Of a DNA stretch of 64,000 nt, positions 25,899-34,661 are shown piece after piece; the first letter of the stretch is position 1; each line of letters begins with the position of its first letter. The stretch comes from Dyadobacter soli (lineage in GTDB: Bacteria > Bacteroidota > Bacteroidia > Cytophagales > Spirosomataceae). The notes under the pieces are model-generated. The model saw only the letters and a list, made by a program, of their open reading frames with translations. It was not told where the DNA came from and ran no database searches. The stretch lies in NCBI RefSeq assembly GCF_900101885.1, contig NZ_FNAN01000022.1, positions 94,006-158,005 of the forward strand, read 5' to 3'. A program made the translations under genes and the position numbers.

Positions 25899-27509
25899 TT
25901 ATTTTTCCTGCCAGGTCGTCTTGGCCTTCGTCGGCTTTTCAGTAATACGCCAGTTGAAGCCATCCAGTTGCCGCTCAGCGGGCTTTATTTTGGAGGGAGG
26001 TATCAGCTTCCCGTCCGGTTTCCCGATGAATGCGATCCGCTGGACGCGGTTGTCTTCGAAAAGCAGGTTCATTCGCCCGCATTCAACCCTATTCAGACCG
26101 ATATTTTTCTGCTTATCATCCACCGCATAGTAGGCACTTTCCCCATTGCCGTCAACCAGCACTTGTTTCAGTTTGTTTCCGGTCTGAAAATAGGCGTTGA
26201 TCGTCCGGCCTTTTACCTGGTTGAACTGCTTCACAAGCGTGTCTTCGGTAATGACGAACGACTTGCCTTTGAGCAGCATCCTGTTAATTTCATTGCTCAC
26301 CAGGAATGCCGTGATCGAATCAGCTTCCATCTGGTAGTGCTGGTCGCTCCAAAGGATTGGTTTGCGGAAAAAACGGATAATCGAATCGGCCGTGTCATAG
26401 GTGATCGAGTCACATTTCCCCTGGAAATCGGATTTGTAAATGAATACGTTACGATCTCCAATCAACTTCCGGGTGCTGTCGCGCGAATTTTCGTAAGAAT
26501 AAAGCGTGTCGGCGCGGATGTAAAGTGTGTCTTCGGAGACGACGTTTCTCACATACGCATGTCCGAAAATTTTAGAATAACCCTTTGTTTTCCAATAGTA
26601 TCCTTCATCTCCGTTAAGAACCGTCCTATCCTTTTTTGCGACAATCACCACGTTTCCTTTTCCTTTGCCATCATTGGATTTCCCATCGACAACCAACGAA
26701 TCAGCCGTGAGTGTATACGTTTCGTTGTCAACCGTCGTACGCGTATGAAATGTTGACTGCGTCGATTCCGTGTTGTACTGCCCTTTGGTTCCGACGACCG
26801 TCCCGTCTTTATTTACAATCTTGGTCTTGCCATTGAAATAAGACCACTTCGTGAGCGAGTTATAAAGCAGCGTATCCGTTGTGAGCGTATACTTTTTGTT
26901 CACCAGTTTTACATTTTTGTAATAGGTAAATTCCTTGGTGGCCGTATTATAAAAGCCTTCCTTGCTGGTAAGTACATTTTCTTCATCGACGGTCCGGCCG
27001 GGTTGCTTGTAATAGGCGATCCCATTGGCCATATCGTACTCAATCTTCCGGGTAGTAAGCGTTTTTTTAGTGTCTTTCAACACCGTTTTTTTGCCGCTTA
27101 CAATCGCGAGACGGGTATTTCCATAGTAAAAAAGCGTATCTCCCGTCACCGTGAGCGTGTCACCCTGAACGATCCTGACATTGCCAAAAGCCTCAATCAT
27201 ATTAGAATTGATGTGCTGAATGGCGAGGTTGCTATACATCAGCGCCCCTTTATGCCTGAAAACACCATTGATAACCCGTCTCGATTCGTCGCCGGGCTGG
27301 TTGATAATTTCCAGCTCGTCCGATTTCAGGATCTCTACGATATCGTCGCTTTGAGTGGCCTGCGTTGGAGGTAATGCTTTCTGTGCGAACAGATAAGGCG
27401 AAAAAATCAGTAAGGCAAAGAACGTAACTTGAAATATATTTCTTTCGATAACGATGACGCCGAAAAGTTTAAAAGGGTTGCAGGTTTCTGCACTATTTTT
27501 TTTCTTCAT
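25899..27509 (-). CDS. OstA-like LPS-transport protein
   Basis: A 536-aa exported protein of the OstA/LptA superfamily. A signal anchor (VTFFALLIFSPYLFAQ) is followed by repeated beta-jellyroll units: EAFGNVRIVQGDTLTVTGDTL, KKTVLKDTKKTLTTRKIEYD, YYKNVKLVNKKYTLTTDTLLYN and ADSLVVDGKSN...GNVVIV. That pattern of 'name it, draw it' strands is typical of the Bacteroidota version of LptA, longer than the 180-aa proteobacterial form. It would form part of the periplasmic bridge that carries LPS to the outer membrane, together with the lptC-like gene in this window. It diverges from tilS. Confidence 0.88.
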   Translation of the reverse strand: MKKKNSAETCNPFKLFGVIVIERNIFQVTFFALLIFSPYLFAQKALPPTQATQSDDIVEILKSDELEIINQPGDESRRVINGVFRHKGALMYSNLAIQHINSNMIEAFGNVRIVQGDTLTVTGDTLFYYGNTRLAIVSGKKTVLKDTKKTLTTRKIEYDMANGIAYYKQPGRTVDEENVLTSKEGFYNTATKEFTYYKNVKLVNKKYTLTTDTLLYNSLTKWSYFNGKTKIVNKDGTVVGTKGQYNTESTQSTFHTRTTVDNETYTLTADSLVVDGKSNDGKGKGNVVIVAKKDRTVLNGDEGYYWKTKGYSKIFGHAYVRNVVSEDTLYIRADTLYSYENSRDSTRKLIGDRNVFIYKSDFQGKCDSITYDTADSIIRFFRKPILWSDQHYQMEADSITAFLVSNEINRMLLKGKSFVITEDTLVKQFNQVKGRTINAYFQTGNKLKQVLVDGNGESAYYAVDDKQKNIGLNRVECGRMNLLFEDNRVQRIAFIGKPDGKLIPPSKIKPAERQLDGFNWRITEKPTKAKTTWQEK

Positions 27510-27621
27510 GTTGCTTATCTTTCTCTTACCTTTGGCTGGATTCCTGTCCCATGCCGTCCGGACGAAGAGATAAATCCATTCTCATTTAATCAAAAGTACA
27601 TCAAATACGATTCTCAGGTTC

Positions 27622-28953
27622 ATGTTGGATTCGTTTTTAACTTTTATTAACCAACACACGCCGGATCTGAAACAGCAGCCGACTTTGCTCGCCGTGAGCG
27701 GTGGCATCGATTCTGTGGTAATGGCGCATCTTTTTCACAATCAGGGGCTTCCCGCGGCCATTGCGCATTGTAATTTTGGTTTGAGAGAGGGGGAATCGGA
27801 CGGTGATGAAGCCTTTGTGCGTACGCTAGCCGCGCGCTATAATTTTCCGTTCTTTTTGGCTCGTCCGGATGTCAAGAGCTACGCTAAAAGTGCTTCGGTT
27901 TCAACCCAGATGGCTGCCCGTGAGCTACGGTATGAGTGGTTCGAAAAAATCAGGCAGGAGTCGGGCTGCAAATGGGTCGCTACGGCACATCACGCCAATG
28001 ACTCCCTGGAAACTGTACTGCTCAACCTCGCACGTGGAACCGGCATCGCGGGGCTGACCGGCATTGCCCCCGTTAATGGTAATCTCATTCGGCCATTGCT
28101 CTATTCAAATCGTGCCGAGGTTAGCCGATATGCTGCTGAAAACGGTATCCAATGGCGGGAAGACCGAACGAATGAAACGGACGATTACCACCGCAACAGG
28201 GTTCGTCACAATGTAATACCCGTTTTGTCGGAATTGAACCCATCGCTGGAAAGGACGTTTAATGCTTCTGCGGAGCGGCTGAGGGCTGCCAATGCGCTGC
28301 TTGAAGCATATTTGCAACAATGGAAAGCAGAGGTCTTTCGGCGCGATGGCGGCAACATTCGCATTGCAATTGCCGAAATAGCCAAAGCTAGTGAGCCCGC
28401 TTTCCGTTTATGGGCCATTTTGCAGGAATATGGTTTTCAGTATAGCCAGATGCACGGCATTGTGGCTTCTCTCGATAGAATTCCCGGCAAACAGTTTTTT
28501 TCCCCCACGCATGTTTTGCTCATCGACAGGGAAGATTTTGTGTTAAAAACATTATCCAAAACTTCCGAATATGCTGATGTGCTTATCCACCGGAATGACA
28601 AGACATTAGATTGGCAAGATTTAAAACTTACGCTGCGTATAGTGCCGGCAGGAAGTTCTCTTCATTTTGACAGAACGACTATCGCCATCGATCCGGACTT
28701 GATCCAATTTCCCCTGACACTGCGAAGATGGCAGCAAGGCGATATTTTCCAGCCTTTTGGCATGAAAGGCAAAAGTAAAAAAGTCAGTGACTTGCTGATT
28801 GACCACAAGATCGACCGGTTTGAGAAGGGGAATATCGCGGTACTGGTCAATGCTGGTGGCGAAATTATCTGGGTAGTCGGTATCCGCGCCGATGAGCGGT
28901 TTAAAATAACGTCCGCGTCGAGCGAGGCGTTAGTGATCTCATTGAGTTCATAG
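27622..28953 (+). CDS. tilS: tRNA(Ile)-lysidine synthase
   Basis: It modifies the wobble cytidine of tRNA-Ile(CAU) to lysidine, essential for AUA decoding. The 443-aa protein has the PP-loop LLAVSGGIDSVVMAHLF near the N-terminus, ATAHHANDSLETVLLNLARG and the family segment REDRTNETDDYHRNRVRHNVIP. The C-terminal TilS domain includes RRWQQGDIFQPFGMKGKSKKVSDLLID. The ATG at 27622 gives a normal N-terminus. It is the last core gene before the accessory island. Confidence 0.96.
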   Translation: MLDSFLTFINQHTPDLKQQPTLLAVSGGIDSVVMAHLFHNQGLPAAIAHCNFGLREGESDGDEAFVRTLAARYNFPFFLARPDVKSYAKSASVSTQMAARELRYEWFEKIRQESGCKWVATAHHANDSLETVLLNLARGTGIAGLTGIAPVNGNLIRPLLYSNRAEVSRYAAENGIQWREDRTNETDDYHRNRVRHNVIPVLSELNPSLERTFNASAERLRAANALLEAYLQQWKAEVFRRDGGNIRIAIAEIAKASEPAFRLWAILQEYGFQYSQMHGIVASLDRIPGKQFFSPTHVLLIDREDFVLKTLSKTSEYADVLIHRNDKTLDWQDLKLTLRIVPAGSSLHFDRTTIAIDPDLIQFPLTLRRWQQGDIFQPFGMKGKSKKVSDLLIDHKIDRFEKGNIAVLVNAGGEIIWVVGIRADERFKITSASSEALVISLSS

Positions 28954-29282
28954 TAAGTCTCGAACTTTTGCCGACAGTGCGAGCAGGTGGCATCACGTAT
29001 CTGTGAATTTGGATTCACATTAAATCATTTCCCTTCTGCTTTGTTTGTTTAAACAATTAGTTAACGGATATTTTTTACCGATATATTCCTATAATTTGCC
29101 GCTATTGTTTCAAACTAATTCTACGGTGCTTGTGCGTCGTTGTTTAAATTCACTCACACTACACTACATCAAGTAACCTGATTGTGGGTAATTGATCGGC
29201 GCGAGCTAGCTCAGGTTTAAGATAAATTTTGCAAAAGTTACCGCATCTGGGATTGCGAAAATATTTGTAAACGACCTGAACC
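28954..29282. other. Intergenic region before the accessory redox cluster
   Basis: A 329-nt AT-rich gap with no gene. At about 29097-29106 it contains TCCTATAATTT, identical over 11 nt to part of the central palindrome at 46011-46030, but the other half (AGGAT) is missing. No clear -33/-7 pair was found. Confidence 0.35.
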
Positions 29283-30284
29283 ATGGCCTCCGAATCAGAA
29301 ATAAAACGCGTACTCGATTTGTTGACAATCGCCCCGAGAGGGCGTGTCGAGTCTTTGGGTATGAAGGCAAGAGGCCATACCGAATCGCTTCGGAGTGTGA
29401 CCAGGTCCGACAATATCGTAGCGCTGGGCATCAGCGAGAAAATTTCCAATAACCGCGGCACAGGAGAGTTGGCGCTAACATTCTACGTTGAGGAAAAGAT
29501 TCCATTAGCCGAACTGCGGGATGATATGGCGATCCCTTCCATGATACCCAATGCATTGGCCAGAAACGATGAGGTACTCACGGACGTGGTCGTTATTGGA
29601 AAGCTGAGGCCCGAAATCAATGTGACCAGGAAGGTTATTCAGCCAGGAAACAGCATCGGGCATGTCGACGTTTCGGCGGGTACTTTCGGGGCGGTGGTGA
29701 CAGATGGTAAATCCAACTTTTTATTGAGTAATAGCCACGTGCTGGCCAACAGCGGGCTCGGAAAGAAGGGCGATGTAATCGTGTATCCCGGCGTTCTCGA
29801 CGGAGGCGCAAGTCCGGCAGACCTGGTTGCAAAATTGCACGCTTTCAAAAAGTTCACCGTTGGAGGGGCATTTGTTAACCGAACGGATTGTGCGATTGTA
29901 AAGCCAACAGACGCCAGACTTATTGATGTGACGGCGGAGATCAAAGGACTGGGTTTGCCCAAAGGCGTCATTCAGGCCGAGCGCGGAATGAAATTAGTGA
30001 AGGTTGGTCGCACTACCGGCAAGACGGAAGGAGAGGTGAAAGATGTTCATTTCCGGTTTGTTCTGGATTATGACGGAGTGGGCGATGTAGGATTTGTGGA
30101 TCAGGTTTTTTGCACAAGGTATTCGAAGCCGGGAGATTCCGGGGCACTGGTGTTGGATAAGGCGTCGGGCAAAGCCATGGGCCTGCATTTTGCAGGTGCG
30201 GATGGCGGCAGTGTTTTCAACCCGATCGAGCAGGTTTTGTCTGACCTCAAAGTGACGCTGGTTACCCATGGAGGAGAGGCATAA
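29283..30284 (+). CDS. Trypsin-like serine protease with N-terminal pro-like domain
   Basis: A 333-aa chymotrypsin-fold protease without a signal peptide. The catalytic triad is visible: His152 in LLSNSHVLAN, Asp202 in NRTDCAIVKP, Ser286 in KPGDSGALVLD. Residues 40-110 form a separate domain (NIVALGISEKISN, GELALTFYVEEKIP, LTDVVVIGKLRPE) that occurs at the N-terminus of such bacterial S1-like proteases and may act as a propeptide or regulator. First gene of the left-hand redox wing; the next gene encodes a free copy of that domain. Probably cytoplasmic, or exported by a route that I cannot see. Confidence 0.85.
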   Translation: MASESEIKRVLDLLTIAPRGRVESLGMKARGHTESLRSVTRSDNIVALGISEKISNNRGTGELALTFYVEEKIPLAELRDDMAIPSMIPNALARNDEVLTDVVVIGKLRPEINVTRKVIQPGNSIGHVDVSAGTFGAVVTDGKSNFLLSNSHVLANSGLGKKGDVIVYPGVLDGGASPADLVAKLHAFKKFTVGGAFVNRTDCAIVKPTDARLIDVTAEIKGLGLPKGVIQAERGMKLVKVGRTTGKTEGEVKDVHFRFVLDYDGVGDVGFVDQVFCTRYSKPGDSGALVLDKASGKAMGLHFAGADGGSVFNPIEQVLSDLKVTLVTHGGEA

Positions 30285-30339
30285 TACCCATGTTACGGTC
30301 GGAGAAAATCTGATTTTCATATATTAAAAGCACAGCGAG

Positions 30340-30582
30340 ATGATCAGTGAAAAAGATGCGAATCTGGCCAGGGAGCAACATTCTGAGCAGTTGCAGGAAC
30401 TCGGTGTGCATGCGATTGCGGTAGATGAAATTAAGCACAAAGGTGAAAAGACATTTGCGGTAATCGCATTTGTCGAAAAGCCTTCGGACGATATCCCGAA
30501 ATTCATTACGGCCCAAAAAGGCGAAGAGACGCTGGATGTTCCGTTAAAGGTCAAAATAGCAACAAAATTTAAACCCGAATAA
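30340..30582 (+). CDS. Small protein homologous to the protease's N-terminal domain
   Basis: 80 aa. VHAIAVDEIKHKGEKTFAVI, AFVEKPSDDIP, ETLDVPLKVKIATKFKPE parallels the protease's NIVALGISEKISN...GELALTFYVEEKIP...LTDVVVIGKLRPE in strand order, spacing and key residues (E-K-P turn, final RPE/KPE). It therefore looks like a stand-alone version of the pro-like domain, 55 nt downstream of the protease gene. An inhibitor or chaperone of that protease is a reasonable guess. The match was made by eye. Confidence 0.6.
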   Translation: MISEKDANLAREQHSEQLQELGVHAIAVDEIKHKGEKTFAVIAFVEKPSDDIPKFITAQKGEETLDVPLKVKIATKFKPE

Positions 30583-30626
30583 AAGTACCCTCTCGATAAG
30601 TGTAGATACAATTAATCACCATCACA

Positions 30627-31043
30627 ATGATCAATGCGCTTACCAATGCCCAACTGTTTCATAAGATATCAGCGCTCCTAACCGGTTTTAGCGAGGCTGA
30701 AATTATGGCAACAGGAATGCTCGAAAGCTACTACAACACCGTCCTTGCGAATTCCGAAGGAGATGATGTTGCGTATTTCTTCCTGAACGTGGAGCAAATC
30801 CTCTACGAAAAGCAGGAATCCCGCGAATCGGCGATCGCTACACAGCTGATGCCCAACTCTTCGTACAGTGGTTTGGCCAGAAACATCATCATCCTCTGGT
30901 ATACCGGTAACTGGAATAATAACCCCGTATCGTCTGCCGCCTACATACAGGGGCTTATGTGGGATAGTGGCTACACGCATCCGCCAGGAGCCAAGCAACC
31001 AGGTTATGGCTCCTGGGCCAATGTCCCCATTTCAGTGCGATAA
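30627..31043 (+). CDS. FAD-dependent sugar/polyol dehydrogenase small-subunit-like protein
   Basis: A 138-aa helical protein of the FAD-SLDH small-subunit type: SALLTGFSEAEI at the start, ARNIIILWYTGNW in the middle, YIQGLMWDSGYTHPPGAKQPGYGSWANVP at the end. These subunits stabilise and export the GMC flavoprotein subunit, usually by a Tat signal at their own N-terminus. That signal is absent here. The GMC partner starts 24 nt downstream, so the two almost certainly form a complex. No multihaem cytochrome subunit is nearby. Confidence 0.82.
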   Translation: MINALTNAQLFHKISALLTGFSEAEIMATGMLESYYNTVLANSEGDDVAYFFLNVEQILYEKQESRESAIATQLMPNSSYSGLARNIIILWYTGNWNNNPVSSAAYIQGLMWDSGYTHPPGAKQPGYGSWANVPISVR

Positions 31044-31067
31044 ATTTACCGGTAAACCTCTATACGG

Positions 31068-32972
31068 ATGGAAAATAACGATTACGACGTGGTAATTGTC
31101 GGCTCCGGCATTGCCGGGTCAATTGTGGCCAAATTACTCACCAATGCGGGAAAAAAGGTATTAATCCTGGAAGCCGGACTGCAAGCCGGGATTGCCATGG
31201 ACCCCGAAGGTGCATTTAAAACCTATGAGGGCTATCTGAATACCTTCTACAATGCGCCCGCAAAAGTCCCAAACTCTCCTTATCCCAATATCAAGGACGC
31301 ACCTTCGATCGACGTGCTCGATCTGGAAGTAATGAAGAAAGGCCAGCCGCTCACCAAGGGATACCTGGTCCAGATGGGGCCGATCCCCTTCGCCAGCGAC
31401 TGTGCACGTACGCCCGGGGGCACAACGCTGCACTGGCTGGGGACAACCCTGCGAATGCTGCCGAACGACTTCCAAATGAAGACGAAGTATGGAGTAGGCG
31501 TGGATTGGCCGATCGACTACGAGGATATGGGACGCTACTATGAGATGGCGGAAAATGAAATAGGCGTGTCGGGGTCGGTTGAGGATCAGCAATATCCCAT
31601 CGAGGAAAAAAGCATTTTCAGCGAAGGATACAGCTATCCGATGAAGGCTATACCCACCAGCTACCTCGATGGGATAATGAAGGGAAAAATCGACAAACGA
31701 AACAAGGTTGTACTCAACGAAAAGAACTATGAACTCTATTGCATCAGCACGCCACAGGGGCGGAATTCTATTCCTAACCCCGAGTACAAAATAACCGGTG
31801 TGCGGTGGAGTTCGGGAAAAAAGGAGTTGGAGTTTACAAGGACGGATGAGCCTGCGAGCTACGAACCGGTGGGATCTAACTGGGACCCGTACACCGGACA
31901 GCGCTGTGAAGGCAATGCAAGCTGTGTGCCTATTTGTCCGGTACAAGCCAAATACAATGCATTGAAAACCCTCAGGAAATCGGATAAGTCGAATCTGACC
32001 ATCAAAACGCAGTCGGTTGCTTCCAGGCTGTTAATCAACGAGAAATCTAATTGGATCTCTGGGGTCGAGTATAAGCATTATAAAAATGGCGACTCGTTCG
32101 AATATGAAACACACGTAGCCAAGGGCACTATTTATGTAATGGCGGCAAGCGCGATTGAGAATGCCAAATTGCTGCTCGCGTCAGGCGCCGCCAACAGCAG
32201 CGACCAGGTGGGCCGGAACCTGATGGACCATATGACGGTGCTGTCGTGGGGGTTGACCGATGAGCCGATTTATCCCTATCGCGGGCCGGGTTCAACTACC
32301 AATATCCCGACTTTCCGCGACGGTGAGTTTCGAAAGGATCATGCGGCTTGGATATCACCCCTCGACAACTGGGGCTGGTCGTGGCCGGTGTTCTCGCCCG
32401 GCTCGGATGTGATCAATGCGGTAGGAGGCGGTATGTTCGGAAAAGAGCTGCGTGATAAAATGAAGGACGTCATCACGCGCCAGTTGCTGGTCCATTTCGA
32501 GTGCGAGCAAGCGCCCGATCCCGAAAACCGGGTCACCATCAGTCCGGAGTACAAAGACCATATTGGCAATTATCGCCCGGTGATCCATTACCATGCGACG
32601 GAATATATGCTCAAAGCATTCGAAGCATCCAAGATCGTTTCCGACCAGTTGTTCAGCCAATGTGACGTAGAAGACTTCACAGTTTATGATCCGAATTCCA
32701 ATCCGGATTATGTAACGTATAAGGGCAAGGGTTATCGTTTTGATGGCGCCGGCCACATCGTAGGCACGCACCGGATGGGATTCAGTCCGGACGACTCGGT
32801 CGTGAATGCGGACATGCGTACATGGGACCATGAAAATCTTTTCCTGGTCGGGTGCGGGAATATGCCGACCCTGGGAACCTCGAACCCTACGCTTACCATG
32901 TCGGCGCTCACTTTCAAAGCAGCCGAGGCCATTCTGAAACAACTTGAACAATCACCGAATTATGGAAAATAG
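31068..32972 (+). CDS. GMC-family FAD oxidoreductase (sorbitol/gluconate/glucose dehydrogenase-like large subunit)
   Basis: A 634-aa flavoprotein that oxidises an alcohol or sugar; the substrate is unknown. The N-terminal dinucleotide fold is DVVIVGSGIAGSIVAKLL with EAG further on; TPGGTTLHWLG is a typical GMC motif. Cysteines 280, 286 and 290 (C-x5-C-x3-C, in CEGNASCVPIC) match the cluster region of bacterial FAD-glucose dehydrogenases, so a 3Fe-4S centre is likely. The C-terminal domain has AGHIVGTHRMG and GTSNPTLTMSALTFKAAEAI. It is paired with the small subunit upstream and overlaps the ferritin-like gene downstream by 11 nt. Confidence 0.9.
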   Translation: MENNDYDVVIVGSGIAGSIVAKLLTNAGKKVLILEAGLQAGIAMDPEGAFKTYEGYLNTFYNAPAKVPNSPYPNIKDAPSIDVLDLEVMKKGQPLTKGYLVQMGPIPFASDCARTPGGTTLHWLGTTLRMLPNDFQMKTKYGVGVDWPIDYEDMGRYYEMAENEIGVSGSVEDQQYPIEEKSIFSEGYSYPMKAIPTSYLDGIMKGKIDKRNKVVLNEKNYELYCISTPQGRNSIPNPEYKITGVRWSSGKKELEFTRTDEPASYEPVGSNWDPYTGQRCEGNASCVPICPVQAKYNALKTLRKSDKSNLTIKTQSVASRLLINEKSNWISGVEYKHYKNGDSFEYETHVAKGTIYVMAASAIENAKLLLASGAANSSDQVGRNLMDHMTVLSWGLTDEPIYPYRGPGSTTNIPTFRDGEFRKDHAAWISPLDNWGWSWPVFSPGSDVINAVGGGMFGKELRDKMKDVITRQLLVHFECEQAPDPENRVTISPEYKDHIGNYRPVIHYHATEYMLKAFEASKIVSDQLFSQCDVEDFTVYDPNSNPDYVTYKGKGYRFDGAGHIVGTHRMGFSPDDSVVNADMRTWDHENLFLVGCGNMPTLGTSNPTLTMSALTFKAAEAILKQLEQSPNYGK

Positions 32973-34188
32973 AATATTTCAAAAAAATAACCCCAAGCGT
33001 CAGAAACTGATCAAACCGCTCCCTGGCACCGAAGAGGCAGAACAGGATACATTTGAGCTCATCGAGCCGGTGAATTTCAAAGGCGTTCGTGCGCGACCGG
33101 AAATGGCGCAGGCCGATGTGGAGACTTATGTCAAAAATCTCGACCATCTCAAAGAATGCCTGCTGACCGCATTGCAGCTTGAACTTTCAACCATACCACC
33201 TTACCTGTGCGGACTTTACACAATCAAGGAAGGTAGCAACCGGCAGGCGGGTAATCTGATCAGAAGCGTGGTAGTAGAGGAGATGCTGCATATGGTCCTT
33301 GTGGCGAACATTCTGAATGCCATTACCGATCCGAAAACGATCAAAAAGGGGCAAAAGCTGTTTGACGTAAAGAAAATCATTCCCGAGTATCCCACACCGT
33401 TACCCGGCAATATTGTACCGGAAGTCCCGAAAGGTGAACCTCCTTTCCAGGTACAGCTTCTGAAATTTTCCAGAGAAGCACTCGACGTGTTCACCACGAT
33501 TGAAAAGCCCTCGGCACCCAACGAGCCATTGGATGACCCGCATAGTTTTGACAGCATCGGACAATTTTACCAGGCAATACGATTTGGCTTAAAACGCCTG
33601 AATGAGGAAACACCGGGTGGGATTTTCAAAGGCGATTCCAGGCGACAGATAACGCCAGATCACTACTATGGAAGCGGAGGGAAGATCATCAAGGTGGAGT
33701 GTTACGAGGACGCCGAAGAAGCCATTGCGGAAATCGTCGGACAGGGAGAAGGGATAGATGGTACCATCGTAACCGAAGAGCCCATGTTCGGGGAAGGCAT
33801 CGAATATGCGCATTATTTCAAATTCCAGGAGATCAACTACGGCCGGATGTACAGTGCCAACGATACCAATTTCAAGATGCCTGTGAAAAGTGTCCCTACC
33901 GGCACGTCGTTCGATGTAAGCTGGTCGTCGGTTTATAATATGAAAGCAAATCCCAGGATGAAGGATTACGAAGGTGACCCGGCATTGATGGAGAAAGCCA
34001 TTGATTTCAACAAAACATATGTAATGCTGCTCAATAATATCAACGACGCCGTGAGCGGAGAGCCGGAGCTGCTGATCAAGGGCATCACCATTATGTATGA
34101 TCTGAAATACAAGGCGCTGGAATTACTGAATATGCCATTGGACAAAGGAGAATGCGCCGGGCCAACTTTTGAATACGTGAAACTTTAA
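32962..34188 (+). CDS. Ferritin-like protein of the VioB/iminophenyl-pyruvate dimer synthase type
   Basis: 408 aa from the ATG at 32962, inside the end of the GMC gene; an earlier in-frame start is less likely. The N-terminal half has a di-iron-like four-helix core: Glu74 in ALQLELSTIPPYLCGLY, Glu106, Glu107 and His110 in VVVEEMLHMVLVANILNAI. This is the PF12902-type domain found at the start of the violacein/rebeccamycin enzymes VioB and RebD and in many stand-alone proteins. The C-terminal half, with FKFQEINYGRMY and FNKTYVMLLNNINDAV, is typical of the stand-alone forms. A role in oxidative coupling or amine chemistry is possible but unproved. Confidence 0.8.
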   Translation: MENRIFQKNNPKRQKLIKPLPGTEEAEQDTFELIEPVNFKGVRARPEMAQADVETYVKNLDHLKECLLTALQLELSTIPPYLCGLYTIKEGSNRQAGNLIRSVVVEEMLHMVLVANILNAITDPKTIKKGQKLFDVKKIIPEYPTPLPGNIVPEVPKGEPPFQVQLLKFSREALDVFTTIEKPSAPNEPLDDPHSFDSIGQFYQAIRFGLKRLNEETPGGIFKGDSRRQITPDHYYGSGGKIIKVECYEDAEEAIAEIVGQGEGIDGTIVTEEPMFGEGIEYAHYFKFQEINYGRMYSANDTNFKMPVKSVPTGTSFDVSWSSVYNMKANPRMKDYEGDPALMEKAIDFNKTYVMLLNNINDAVSGEPELLIKGITIMYDLKYKALELLNMPLDKGECAGPTFEYVKL

Positions 34189-34227
34189 GTTTTATCAATC
34201 ACCCTCTCGGTATAAACACTATCAAAT

Positions 34228-34590
34228 ATGTATCCCTTAATTGCAAAATGGACGATCCTTCCCGGAAATGAAGAAAAGGTGTCCGAAGCATTAAAAAAGC
34301 TGGCCGCCGACGTGAAGGAAAATGAACCCGGGACATTGCTGTACATGGTTCACGTTCCCAATTTCAACGAAAAAAGCCTGCCTACACCTCCGGCCGGCGA
34401 AGTGGTATTTTTTGAGATTTATCAGGATCAGGCCGCATTCTTCGACCATTTGAACGGGGCTGTTTTTAAAAATTTTGTGAAGGATTACGGTAGCCTTTTT
34501 CTAAGCGATTTCAGCGCTGTTCCGCAAGTTTTTATGACCACTGAAGTGCTGACTTCCCTGGGTGGGTTTGCACGTGCTGCTTTACAATGA
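34228..34590 (+). CDS. ABM-type small monooxygenase-like protein
   Basis: 120 aa with the dimeric ferredoxin-like fold of antibiotic-biosynthesis/quinol monooxygenases. The strand-helix pattern is YPLIAKWTILPGNEEKVSEALKKLAADV, LLYMVHVPNF, VVFFEIYQDQAAFFDHLNGAVFKNFV. A C-terminal extension of about 30 residues (FMTTEVLTSLGGFARAALQ) is unusual. It lies between the ferritin-like and lipocalin-like genes in the same orientation. Confidence 0.82.
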   Translation: MYPLIAKWTILPGNEEKVSEALKKLAADVKENEPGTLLYMVHVPNFNEKSLPTPPAGEVVFFEIYQDQAAFFDHLNGAVFKNFVKDYGSLFLSDFSAVPQVFMTTEVLTSLGGFARAALQ

Positions 34591-34603
34591 AGCAATCAAA
34601 GAA

Positions 34604-34621
34604 TGCCGGCTCATTCCGGCA
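34604..34621 (+). other. Intra-operon hairpin
   Basis: TGCCGG (34604-34609) pairs with CCGGCA (34616-34621) around CTCATT, 14 nt after the ABM-like stop. Only three T residues follow, so it is more likely to be an mRNA-processing or stability element than a full terminator. Confidence 0.4.
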
Positions 34622-34661
34622 GTTTACCTGTGTCTGTAAGTAATTAATCAAATATCAAACT

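Noticed and set aside
25860..26756. A 298-codon plus-strand frame opposite the OstA-like gene, with a TAnnTTTG-like element just before it (25838-25845)
   Set aside because: The minus strand encodes a convincing LptA-superfamily protein across the whole stretch. The plus frame has no recognisable motif, and its -33/-7 spacing is only 16 nt.
30590..34230. ACCCTCTCG occurring before both the FAD-SLDH-like (about 30590) and ABM-like (about 34200) genes
   Set aside because: Only nine nucleotides are shared and neither copy has symmetry or consistent spacing to the start, so it is not better than chance.
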